Positions 11,707 to 22,352 of a stretch of DNA of 64,000 bases are shown here, one piece after another. The notes below the pieces were generated by a model. That model worked only from the letters and a program-made list of their open reading frames with translations, did no database searches and was not told the origin of the DNA. The stretch is taken from NCBI GenBank assembly GCA_963576785.1, contig OY756149.1:248001-312000 (forward strand), read 5' to 3'. Every line of letters starts with the position of its first letter. Position 1 is the first letter of the stretch. Position numbers and translations under genes: made by a program. Source of the DNA: Chlorophyllum brunneum. Taxonomy: Eukaryota; Basidiomycota; Agaricomycetes; Agaricales; Agaricaceae.

Positions 11707-12843
11707 TACCTCAGGACCAGTTCGCACTCAGTGGTGATTATGTCCAACAGCTCACAGATAGAGTCAGATAGTCGATTGGACTTTTATGATAAGTCGATAA
11801 TGAACAAGAATAGGAGAAGTGGGCCAACTCGCAGTACAAACGAATCCGTACCCATAGGGAACGCTGGTGTAATTTTATACGGGTAGTGAGAAGTATACTG
11901 TGAATGGTTAATTGCCGCGGAAGATTGTACACGCGCAAGCCCTATTGAACGTTGAACAGCAATTTCATCAAGCTTCTCGAAGGTTCTCCGTTCACCGAGC
12001 ACTGGGTTAGCTCAGGGTCACACACAACCGACAGGTGACTTGAGCTATTATGATACTACACATCTCAGGAGTTCTATCTGTTAAGTATAAACATTAGGTA
12101 GACTTTTCGGTGAAGTGCGAAGGTCGACAACAACAGCTGAAATAGAAATATGCCTACGGGGCGAGTGAAGTCTCTTGAGACGAAGTCACAATCCAACATG
12201 AGTGATCGTAGGGAGGAGCGATGGTTAAGACATAAATATTGTGCACGGGTGGATGGATGGATGGAATAGACTTTGTTCGTTAATTTCTCGAAACGACGTT
12301 TAGGAGGTTGATGGATAGATGGCAATTATATTCAATCGAATGTCACAATCGCGTGTACTCTGGAGACTTCAACGTCTTACACGCAGAATCTTACCTTTGT
12401 ATAACGCAGTTCCTTTTGTCCATGTACAAAGCTTCGTATTTTGACGGCTATGAGATATCGACGGGAAGTCGGACATATGAGTCACTGCCCTTCATGCCCA
12501 ACTCCGACAACCCCTCTGTCGATTGATTTTGATTTGATAATGTCGAAGACGTGTCAATGGCTGAACCAGAATCTGACTACGGATATGCCACACAGGAGCG
12601 CGATGCTAAATATATAATAAATGATGCATTAGAAGCCCCTAAAAACGATGTACACAGCGCAAGCACTGTTTAACCAGGGATTGTCAGTGGATATATTAAC
12701 TCAGATCACGCTTAAGAACTCTAACAACAACGAATCCATCTCATTCATCAAACCCAAAACCCACATCAAAAATAACGCCCTTCCTACAATTCCCAACAAC
12801 CTCATAACATTCACTACTCTAAACAAACACGACAACAACAAAC
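11707..12843. other. Intergenic, no supported gene
   Basis: About 1.1 kb between the 3' ends of two convergent genes. A short purine-rich GATGGATG run lies near 12249-12262. Otherwise nothing was recognised. Confidence 0.45.
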
Positions 12844-15740
12844 TCACTGATCCCACTTAATCCTCGAAGTCTTATACAAATGCACCAACCCAATCCGTAT
12901 CATCCTCGGATCCACAATATCCAATCCTCCAAACCTTCTCATAACATCCCTTCCATAAACCTCCACAACCCACCCTCTATAACTCTCTCTATTTCTCTCA
13001 TTCCTCCCCCTGGTCCCAAGAGCAGATAGAATCAATGGTGTAATTTGCGCTGGTCGTGGTTTTTTAACAGTAACGAGACTGGTGTAAAGTCGATTGATGT
13101 TTGGTGATGTCATTTCGCAATATGACTCGAATGGGATGTAAATTGGTGGAGGTTGTGAATCGATTTCGCCAGATGTTCGAGTTAATGCGTTAGCAGCTGC
13201 AACCTGACGTTGTTGTGTCTCCCAATTCCGTTTCGTAATTTCATAGACTTCTTGTTCCTTGAATAAGGCATCCTCGATCGAAGCCACAGCATCATCCGTC
13301 ATCCTTTCTCCCATAACCGTAATATCGACCAACGCATCACGAACTGCAAGGCCACCGCTCGCCAATGGGAAGTAGAAGTACCCCTTCGGTAAATCACGTA
13401 CGTCATACAACGTCGCGAGTTTGTTTTCCAGGTGTTCAATCACCCCTCCAGTATCGTCACTACCTTCTCCTTCAATTATCTCCTGTTGAATCCGTACCAA
13501 AGTACGACTCATCTCCAACACATGTTGTTTCCCAAAACATTCCGCCGGTCTTCCTCCGAAATTACGAACAAAAAACGCCATATACTTGTTATAAACACTA
13601 ATCCATCCCAAAATACTCTTCGTATTCCCAAGCTGTCTTTTGAGTTCTTTGATATGTTCATCGACTTTTGTTTGATCAATAATGAACCTTGCCTCCGTCG
13701 AATCGAATTTCAAAAATCCCCAACAGATATCTCCCTTGGGTAACTCCAAGTCACCAGCTTCTCCTCGAACACACGCAGAACCGGTTTTTGATACATTAAA
13801 CGCGAGCCCGACGAGTTTCGCATATTCATTCATTCCTTTCCAAACTAACACACATCGTTGAGGGTTGGAATCCCAGAGCCATATATCGTCATGGATTCGA
13901 TAAAGGAATAACCCATGCGCACGTTGGTTCACAGCGAAATCCATCCCGAAGAGTACGACTTCGCCAAAGAACCCACTGAGAGCATAGCTTATTGGTGTTC
14001 CACGGACTCTAGTTTGCGCTTCGGTTTCTCCAGGAAAACGGACAGGCATACGAAGGAAGGTACGAAAGAATTCGAGCCAATCATTGGTTACGCCGAAGAA
14101 TCGGAGTATAGTGATGATTGATTCATGTGGGAGGGAAGGTCCAAACCAATCCATGTCTGTACGGACGATCGTATGCGAGCCGTGAAGGCCAAGATTGAGT
14201 TGACATTCCGTCGACATGATGTTCAAGAGTTGTTGCTTAACCTCTACCGCAGCATCGGCGGTATCTCCCAAATCATCCCCAGCGGCATCAGCGGGTTCAT
14301 CGTAGTGTGGTTTAGGTGAAACGTCTCCAGGTAAATGACCTGTAAGGAACAACTCGAACCTGTGACTCTTTCTCTGCGCATTAATACTGTTGATTCCTGT
14401 TCCAATCGTGCTATAGGAGACGGTATCAGAGGTGATACTTGTCAAATCATTCCCGGGTATGGCGACTTTCCACGCATCAGAGACGAAGACATCCCTAGCG
14501 TCCCGTTTGAATTTAATTCCCCACATTACACCGACCCATTGGAGGAATAAAGCGTCGAGAATATCAGGATCCGTGAACGCACGATACTTTCCATGTAAAT
14601 ATCTCCGCATATCGACTGTGATAGCTTCTGCAGGCCATTTCCAAGATCCTAAAGCACGAAGACGCATGTTTATAACGTTTGCGACTTCTTCCAATACGGT
14701 TATGTTGTCTGTGAATTCCCGTAGGGCGGCGCGTTTATCGGGGAGCATGAGATCTGATGCAAGAAGTGATTCAACGGTCCAATGCATGTCGTCTGCCGTT
14801 ATCGTACTATCACGAAGGTCTTTTCCAAAGGTGGCCATACCAACTCTCATGTCTTCCAAAACCGCCAAAGACGCTTTAGAGGAGAATACGTCGGTGAGAT
14901 ATGCCTCGAGAGCGTCGGTATCCATATTGGTAGGTTCGAATATGATGGAACGAAGATGCGCGACTTGTTCATGCATCTCTTCCCTACCCTCCTGCTTCAC
15001 ATCTTTCTCTGCGCCTTCTTGAGGTAGAGGCCCAGACACGTCGCTCCTGACTGTAACGGAATCACCACTCTCCAACCAATCCGTGTATAGCCTTCCACAT
15101 AATTTAGCGAATTCCAGTTTCATCTCGCCTTGTTTGATATGTGTTTCAAGAGTCGAAATCCATTCTTTGACTATGTTCTTGTCGAAATTTGGATCAGTCT
15201 TGACACGTGCAAGCCAGACTCCAAGATCATCTACGTTGATACTCCCATCGATAACGCGTGAATCGTCGGGCGCAAGGTGTTTAATGACGGAATGATACAA
15301 GACTTCAAGACGGTTGATTAAGACACGATTTTCGTCGGTCTCGTTGGGACTTTCGGTTGTAGGGGTCAAGACTTGAGAGAAACCCTTATAGGCCTCACGT
15401 CGTTTTTCGAGTTCGTCAAGCTTAGTGGTGGTGACAAAGCCTAGTGTACGACCATATGAAGCCGATGTAGGGGGCTTGTCTGTGACACTGGTGATGCAAG
15501 GTATCAGTATCCAGGATTAAATTGAGACAAGGAAAGAAACACATACCCAGAGCGAGATCTATATGGCTCATAACGGAGCTGCCATGATGGGATTAAGCCA
15601 AAGCGGCCGCAAGTAGAGCCCGAGTGCGCACCTCCGCCGCGGCCACGTCCGCGTCCACGAAATCCTCGCCCTCTTCCACGAAAGCCTCCCCTCACACCGC
15701 CAGACGACAATGAAGAGGCCATGGAGGTACTTTCACTCAT
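12844..15740 (-). CDS. Reverse-transcriptase-related cellular protein (rvt-like)
   Basis: Two exons (15547-15740 and 12844-15487) join in phase into a 945-residue protein. The N-terminus is Ser-rich and then strongly RGG-rich (GGFRGRGRGFRGRGRGRGGG), a likely RNA-binding tail. A helical, charged region with LDELEKRREAYKGF follows. RT motifs are recognisable in the right order. Motif A is TDMDWFGPSLPH (about residue 510). Motif B is GTPISYALSGFFGE (about 565). Motif C is LYRIHDDIWLWD (about 596, an HDD in place of YxDD). Motif D is LGLAFNVSKTGS and motif E is WGFLKFD. No endonuclease, integrase, RNase H or LTR is present. The long N-terminal extension, long ORF and single copy match the rvt class of domesticated RT genes known from fungi, plants and some bacteria. 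That family name is inference; the RT fold call is firm. Confidence 0.8.
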
Positions 15741-16601
15741 GTTCAATTAGAGGAAAGGAAAGGAATGCAGAGTTGATGTGGTAAGAGAGGAAGGAGGTGC
15801 GTGTTTTATAGAATGGTGTAAGTGTTGGAGTCAGATTCTGTCAGAACCAATCACAGAAATTGAGTTTGCTTGACTCCCGACTCCCAATCAATTCATTTTT
15901 GATTCGCACCACATGCGCCATCAAAGAATGCCGTAAATTACTGAGATACTTTGTGGTCTGGAAGAGCATACGTATTGCACAGTAATCTACGTAAAAATTA
16001 TCACCGGATTGTAACGTTACAGACACAAAAAGACCACAAGTCGAGAATTTTTCAAAATAATTGTTTCAGCAGGGCTTACCATGTTCACCGAGAAGCCCAC
16101 ATAGAACTTGTGGTCTTGCAGTATTGGAATTCGTCAAGGTCGTTGTTCTGGTTGCAGGAGACCCTAGACACAACCTCAATAGCATCACACAAATGTATCT
16201 CATAATAAGGGGTCGAATTTTCTAAGTAGATGTTCGAAGACGGGTAGCTTGTCTGGAGATCAAGTGGTGAGTCAGAATCACCTTTATGCTCGCCCGTCGC
16301 CAGGAAGCCAGAATGGTTGAGCGCTGGACGAAGAGAAAGAAGTAACTTAATAGGACAGTAGCCCGCCAGAACGGGTCAGCCTAATGCTGCTCAATCTCGT
16401 ACATCATGCTGATCGAGAGCCTAGTTGTTCTGCACAATCGCGGTCGAACCTCGAATCGCTTGGGGCGTAGCAGGAATTTAGGAGCCACAGTTGGAGCTAG
16501 ATGTCGACTCGACGGGATCGCAGATGGAACTCATGTAAACGTGGGAAGACTAAGCATTAAAGTATCAGTCAACCAGGCGCTAATCCCCATCCGCTCCCGA
16601 T
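15741..16601. other. Divergent intergenic region with a 5' repeat unit
   Basis: This separates the - strand RT gene from the + strand cullin-like gene. The part from about 16270 to 16530 is similar in sequence order to about 18410-18650 (see the repeat entry). The ORF at 16406-16762 crosses the cullin start in another frame and is not called. Confidence 0.45.
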
Positions 16602-17972
16602 ATGCCTCGCAATGCCTTTTTTCCCCGCCCAACAGTCCAACCCAGGACCGAGTTGGACCAACTATGGTCATATCTCTCCACTTCTATGGACATAATCATG
16701 GCTGGACTGGAGGATGGACTCTCTTATTTGGATTACTTGAACCTATACACTGCGGTATATAATTACTATACCAGCGGGCGTAGATGTAAGAAGTTTCATC
16801 TTTGCCTCATTTACACTTTGTTTGAATTCCATTTCCTGCTCACAGCTTGGACACACAAGGGGTTGATGTACGGAAAACTAGAATCATATTTTATCTCCCA
16901 TTTACAGCCAATGGTAACAGTATGTTTCGAATTTCTCATACGGACCGCGATGACATTCTTATCCTTAAAGCAATCTGAAAGCCTCCAGGGCATTCAGCTG
17001 CTTAAGTACTATGTTGACGAATGGGATCGATACACCACAGGCGTTGCGTACTTAGACAGGATCTTTGCCTATCATTACCGGCACTGGGTGAAGCGTGAGC
17101 GTGATGAAGGAAGAAGAGATGTACACGAAACATATATAGTAAGCTGGATGTGTCGTTCTTCGACTCACCCTTATGACATCCCCATCTAGCATGCCCTACT
17201 GAAGTGGAAATGTCACTTCCTGGAGCGCATCCAGCAAGATGACGCCAAGTTGACCAAAGCTCTCCTTCTCTTACTCCACCAACAACGAGATGGGGAACTA
17301 ATCAACCAAGGTCTTATCAAAAAGACCATAGACTCCTTTGTTTCACTCGGACTCGATGAAACCAACCCTGCCACGAGATGCCTGGATGTCTACCGTGACC
17401 AATTCGAAATTTCATTCCTCCAAGCCACAAGCGACTACTACAGAACGGAAGCGAAAAAGCTCATTGCTTACTGCTCCCCATCGGATTATCTCAAACATGT
17501 AGATGATCGACTTCAAGAGGAAAAAGCTCGTGTTGCCATCTATTTACCCCAAGAGACAGAAGCCGAACTCATCACCAAATGCGAAGATATCCTTCTTCGT
17601 GCCCACTCCTCATTTATACTGGAAGATTTCCATTCGATCGCTGCACGCGACAAATTCGATGACATCAAGCGCTTGCATACCTTCCTATCAAATCTAGTGC
17701 CCCACGGCCTGCAGCTGTTACTGGAGAAATTTGAGGATTATGTCGAGCGGGCGGCAGTATCTGCTGTTTCTGCAGTCAGTGGGGAAGGTAATGGAAAATC
17801 TGAGGTTTCTGGTGCACGTAACGATGCAATTGCGGTCGTTCGCAATAAGAACTTGAAAATCGTGAATAGGTGTTTCGATGGCGACACCCAGTTCTCAACA
17901 AGGCTGGGCGTTATTTTGAATGATGTTGTCGCCCGGCCTACCTTGTCCTCCCAGATTGGACCTACAACCTAG
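16602..17972 (+). CDS. Truncated cullin-1-like protein, copy A (cullin repeats only)
   Basis: Four exons (16602-16785, 16846-16919, 16971-17138, 17190-17972) close in phase to 402 aa, about half of a normal CUL1/Cdc53. The visible CUL1 features are all from the N-terminal stalk. They are LWSYLSTSMDIIMAGLEDGL, VDEWDRYTTGVAYLDRIF, AYHYRHWVKRERDEGRRDV, LINQGLIKKTIDSFVSLGLD and LEKFEDYVERAAVSAVS. In CUL1 the first of these repeats carry the SKP1/F-box contact surface. The protein stops after NRCFDGDTQFSTRLGVILND. The cullin homology domain that binds RBX1 and the WHB domain with the NEDD8 lysine are both absent. If expressed it could occupy SKP1 without making an active ligase, which is inference. 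A second copy of the same extent lies at 33367-34761. Confidence 0.85.
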
Positions 17973-19032
17973 GTTCATCCTGTCGTATATGTGTTGGTGT
18001 GCTTCTGGGGGGGATGGGAAGGCAGTCTACTATTAGATGTTGTGCGCCCAGTTCCTTGTAAATTCACCCATCGCTCGTTTCACCTTCGACATCGATCCAA
18101 ACTTCCGATTGTACTCCGGTCGGAAAAGCATGTTCTTTCTATTTTAAGCCCAAGCAAATCTATGAGTATGGCAGCAAGGCAGTGACAGTGTTACGACGCG
18201 AGGCGGAGGTGTGTGAGAGCTTCGGAAATGGATTGTGCTGGGCGCTGTATTGTATCTTATAGCTATATCAATCATTCTCCGAGCATCAACAATCTTCGGG
18301 TCGTCGTGCTACATGCCTTGAGGTGATAAATATCCATTGGTAACTGCAGATACTATTGGAGAGGCATGTATGGGATGCGTAAAAATTCGCCTACGTAGTG
18401 GGTCCAAATCATCACCCATCGCTAGGAAGAACGCAAACGTCAGTAGCAGATCAGTGAAGAGGTAGTACTTCCGATAGGATTGTAGGCTGCAGTCAGCTCA
18501 ATGTTGCTCAATCCCGCGATCGGGAGTTAGTAGCATTCATTCAGCAAAAATCATGTCCTACCCAACCTTCCGCGGTGGCGCAAACTTAGGGGCTACGTCT
18601 AGAACTGGATGTCGATTCGATGGACAGCACACCTGTCACCTGCGACACCTCACACGCTCTCGGTTGTACCATTCATTCTTTCGGATGTTCACCTCAACGA
18701 GTGGCGTGACGCTCCATTTCCAGGGAGCACTAAACGCCACAATGTAGCGGATACGACGCATGAAACCAAATGAACCAGTTTATCCGGAATTCGAGGATTT
18801 AGTATCGCCTGACACCTGCAAACTTCGTCTTCCTGTTTGGATTTTCCATCAGCTTGCAACTACACCCGCTTGTTGACTTTCTTTGACCATTATAAAACGC
18901 CCAGTATACAATCTTTCCATGTTATTCTGTATTTATTACTGCCAACCAATAATTCAATCTTCGACGCTGCTCCCTGCAGCCATGATTTTCCATACCAACA
19001 AAGCGGTGGCAATCGAATCCCATTCAGTATAA
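17973..19032. other. Intergenic with no cullin C-terminal half
   Basis: The DNA downstream of the truncated cullin was read for the missing cullin homology and neddylation domains. No such coding was found, so the truncation is not an exon-calling artefact within this stretch. A degraded copy of the cullin 5' flank lies at 18410-18650. Confidence 0.5.
18410..18650 (+). repeat. Diverged direct repeat of the cullin 5' flank
   Basis: Blocks here match, in the same order, blocks at about 16290-16530. GCTCAATGTTGCTCAATC pairs with CTAATGCTGCTCAATC. TTAGGGGCTACGTCTAGAAC followed by TGGATGTCGATTCGATGGA pairs with TTAGGAGCCACAGTTGGAGC followed by TAGATGTCGACTCGACGGGA. No cullin coding follows, so this looks like the upstream remnant of a further copy that was lost. 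Confidence 0.5.
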
Positions 19033-20800
19033 TCAAGGCAGGGTAGAGAATTTATATGTAGTACTCCAGTCGAAATTCTTTCCAGGTTCATCTAAAATGA
19101 CGAAGTCAGCATGATCCCGCCACCGGAAAAACAAAACCCACAGATCTGATCAACATTCCACTCTGGTGTGTTTATAGCGTCGACGTATCCTTGTTGTTCG
19201 ATCGCAACACCTGCCCAAGGACCATATACGAGAGAAGGGCCTCCGTGGACAACTTTTCTCGGGGTATTTAGCCAGAAAGCGGTATAGACTTGCACAGCGG
19301 GCTGATTAGTGGAGATGTCGACCCTGATGTATAACGATCAGTTGTTGGAGGTCTAAAAATCCGAGGAAATGAATGAAGGCCGCACCTGATACCAGATTTC
19401 TCACTCCACAAGGATGTTCCAGCACTGTATGTCTCGTCATTGTCGTATATCCAACAATGGTCGAACCCTTGGCAACCTGACATGAAGGGAGTAAGATTAG
19501 TCGCTCGGTCGTCACTGAAACCGAAAGCGGGAAGACTCACCAGTACCACAGTTATTCTGTGTCTCAGTCCAGTTTACACCAATCTTTCGCTCAGTCTTGA
19601 AGTCGAAGATCGTGCCAGCCGTGTCCATGAAGTCACCGTAAGGAACAGCGTCTCCATCGAGGTGGACTACTCGCGATGCATCGACATGGAGATTGTGGTC
19701 AAGGATATCATTCACGCCGTCTTGGAAAGCGTCAAGATTCCTGTTGGGTACTTTCTTTAGTGAATACATCCAAAAAGAAAGGTTGTTAGAGCTAACCAGT
19801 AGACATGTTGTGTAACCATGATCGGGGTCTGCATTCGGACGTGAGCCACGGTACGCACAAAAGTTTGAATGAGAAAACGAACCTTTTCCGTAGCAAATGC
19901 GCGGACTTTAGACTGAAGGACACCACCGTCCAAAACTGAATGAGTGGCCTATAGCAGAAGATTTGTCTCTTGTCAAACCCCCTCAAACAAACCCATTTCA
20001 ATAATCAAAGCTCACATATGCAGTTACAGATCCTGGGAAGCCCTCGCCTGGGTCATCTACGTATTTGTATGTGACGCTGCTGGGTGTGCGGTAGAAGACT
20101 GTCCAGTTTTTCCGGTCCCAGCCATAATCACTGCTGTGTAGCGTAACCTGATGGCGTTGGTCGGTGAAAGTATGATTAGCTGGAGGGGAGGGACGCTTAC
20201 TTGACCTATAAGGAGTACATTGTCAGTATCAATCTCCATGAAGTCAAAGCCTGCGTACCGTCATGATCGTTTGTGGGGAGTTGATACACGCCAGGGCCCG
20301 GAGGCTGAGCATCTTTGGTGATGGGAATAGAGAAAGTACCTATCCACGGCAACTTAGTCGCTGTTCGCTACCTCAGGAATGGCAAATGATAACGAACCGT
20401 TCTTGATACGGTTGGCGTATCTTCCAACAATGGCGTTGAACACAGGATGAGCAGGATCCGTTAAGAGTTCAGACTGCGGCACAATTCGTCGGACAGCAGA
20501 TAGAAATCAGATAAAACTTGACAAACGTTATCGTCATAGCCAAGAATAACATCTCGAGCAGTCCCGGACCTGTCTTTAACCCAGAGTTCGGCCATGGTTG
20601 CGCCAAGAGAGACGAATTTTGCTGAGACAGAACCATCTGGAGCCTTGATTTCGGTCAAATCAAATGGCTGATAATATAAAATAAATTCTCAGTAGATATC
20701 ACAAGGAACAAGCGTTCGCACACACCCAGTCTGGGGCATTTTTGGCGGAAGCGAGGGCGACGCCCGCTAGAACGGATACCAAGCGAATGAAGGTCTTCAT
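19033..20800 (-). CDS. Secreted aldose 1-epimerase (galactose mutarotase)
   Basis: Interconverts alpha and beta anomers of aldoses. ATG at 20800 opens a signal peptide (MKTFIRLVSVLAGVALASA). After a splice come PFDLTEIKAPDGS, FVSLGATMAELWV and RDVILGYDDN. Further exons give HPVFNAIVGRYANRIKNG, the classic N-R-I substrate-site segment, and QLPTNDHDG. Next are VTLHSSDYGWDRK, MVTQHVYWNLDAFQDG, CQGFDHCWIYDND with the active-site histidine region, and VQVYTAFWLNTPRKVVHGG. GVAIEQQGYVDAIN carries the catalytic glutamate. A final exon adds YEPGKNFDWSTTYKFSTLP and ends at 19033. The order and motifs match GH-mutarotase family proteins of fungi, and the signal peptide suggests action outside the cell. 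About eight exons; not every internal boundary was fixed. Confidence 0.85.
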
Positions 20801-20982
20801 TGTGACTTTCGGCCTAAAAGCTGTCGATGGGGGCCACCTGGGTTCACTGGTCACCATCAACGGTACTTAAAGGGGCCGAAGGGGATAAACGTCGCAATAT
20901 TCGACAGGTGAAAAGAAGCAGAGAAGTAAATTAACTTTTACTTACGTAGTTATCAAACCGCCATTGTCGCTCCAAACGGCTA
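20801..20982. other. Short flank upstream of the epimerase
   Basis: This separates the epimerase start from the end of the gene fragment below. No repeat or RNA gene was seen. Confidence 0.4.
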
Positions 20983-21720
20983 TCAGATGATACACTTCTG
21001 ACCACTTGATGAAGCATCCGGACTTTGGACGTTGGGCGTACTAGCGAAATGTCCGTTGGAGCCTCTGATTTCCCCGCCTTGCGGTAAGAATCATCAGGAA
21101 AGAAGCATGAACCTAGTGTGGAGAGCGCTTACCGCTGGCCACGCGATCGTTATCCCATCGTTTATCATGGTTGACAACCTGGTCATTCGGAAAAACGCAG
21201 TAGGTGTAGTGGGACTTCACGAACTCCACGGGGCAACTTCGGCGTCATCTCTTTATATGCCGAGATGGCCAAGAATACCTCTGGATACCAAGTATAAGTG
21301 ATCACAGTGTGGTCGCACACCCATATACCCTGAGGCCCGAAGAGTTAAATATGGTTAGGATTGTCAAGAATGACCACCTACATATGGAATCAATTCTTTG
21401 CTTTGGACGAACAGTATTTCCTGGATTATTCATTCCGGGAATTCGGCGGTGCCAGTTGGTGTATATTATTAAGTCCTGAAATATTTAAAGCTTCCTTTAT
21501 TCTGAGATTGTACCACATGCAAAAGAAGGGATGAAGATTATACGTACCTGTTTGAGATTTGTACCTCCATGTGAACGACAAGAGTGCGACAAGAGGCAAA
21601 TACGAAATCCCGACCAGCACACAAATCACGCGGGGATTCTCACCCTCACACAACACCGAGGGTGTCTTTCCAATCTTCACGGTGATTACCTCGCCTTCCG
21701 AACACTGCGCAGATCCTGAC
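20983..21720 (-). pseudogene. Exon-like remnants of an unidentified membrane protein gene
   Basis: Several coding-like blocks follow one another on the - strand. First is a segment with GKTPSVLCEGENP and then a transmembrane helix (VICVLVGISYLPLVALLSF) ending at a GTACGT donor. Next is DLIIYTNWHRRIPGMNN. Next is GIWVCDHTVITYTWYPEV with FLAISAYKEMTPKLP. In another frame follow SHYTYCVFPNDQVVNHDKRW and a last exon ending GQKCII at 20983. The blocks read like real protein, but neighbouring phases do not all agree: a frame jump falls between TPKLP and SHYTY, and one intron does not phase. I cannot name the family. It may be a decayed gene or a real gene whose introns I have misplaced. Confidence 0.4.
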
Positions 21721-22352
21721 CTATGTTTTAGAACTCCAGTTCGCTGGTAATAACAAATGGTATTTCACGGGCACGTCCTGAACGCCTCATTATGGAGAGT
21801 GGGTCACTTTCCCTACTTAGTTAAGAGGTCACCACGGTTGGACCCCAGGCCTGAAGCCACAAGTTGATGCCCCTATGCCCGAGGCAGCGCGCGATTCTCC
21901 CTGCTCGTATCCATGGTGTTTGCCAGGAAAGCACGAGTACTACGTAAAGATACTAATTTCAAGGGCCCACCAGATAAAGCGTCATTTGATGTGAGCCTGT
22001 GCGTAGGGGCCCGAGATTGGTATTGCCTTTCTCCTACGACCAAACAAGTCAGCCAAGTTTTTCCTTCAGTAGGCTGTCGAGTGGCATCGTCTTCTGTAGA
22101 CGATTTAGCTACCAGAAGTCTGATCGACTCTTGGAACGTTGGACATTGAACAATGGCTGGGGCGATAAGGTACATATATCAATTCTCTGCGTTTCCCGCT
22201 GCCGAGGAAGAACGTATAGCCTACTAAACTGTGTCTGAGGCGCTTGTTTTGGCGCCAATCATGGGAAACGGTCTGCCAGCTCTTACCTAAATGGTATGAA
22301 CAGCTTCACAGTGCACAATACGTCACCCCGCAACATCTCAGCCTGAAATCTC
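21721..22352. other. Intergenic upstream of NACHT gene A
   Basis: ORFs at 21873-22175 (-) and 21913-22149 (+) overlap on opposite strands with no recognisable domain, so neither is called. Confidence 0.4.

Noticed and set aside
13432..15295. Multiple + strand ORFs opposite the RT gene (for example 14432-15022)
   Set aside because: They are antisense shadows of the long RT coding frame and have no domain of their own.
12844..15740. RT gene as an active retrotransposon
   Set aside because: No endonuclease, integrase, RNase H, terminal repeats or poly-A tail, and a spliced RGG first exon. It looks like a resident cellular gene.
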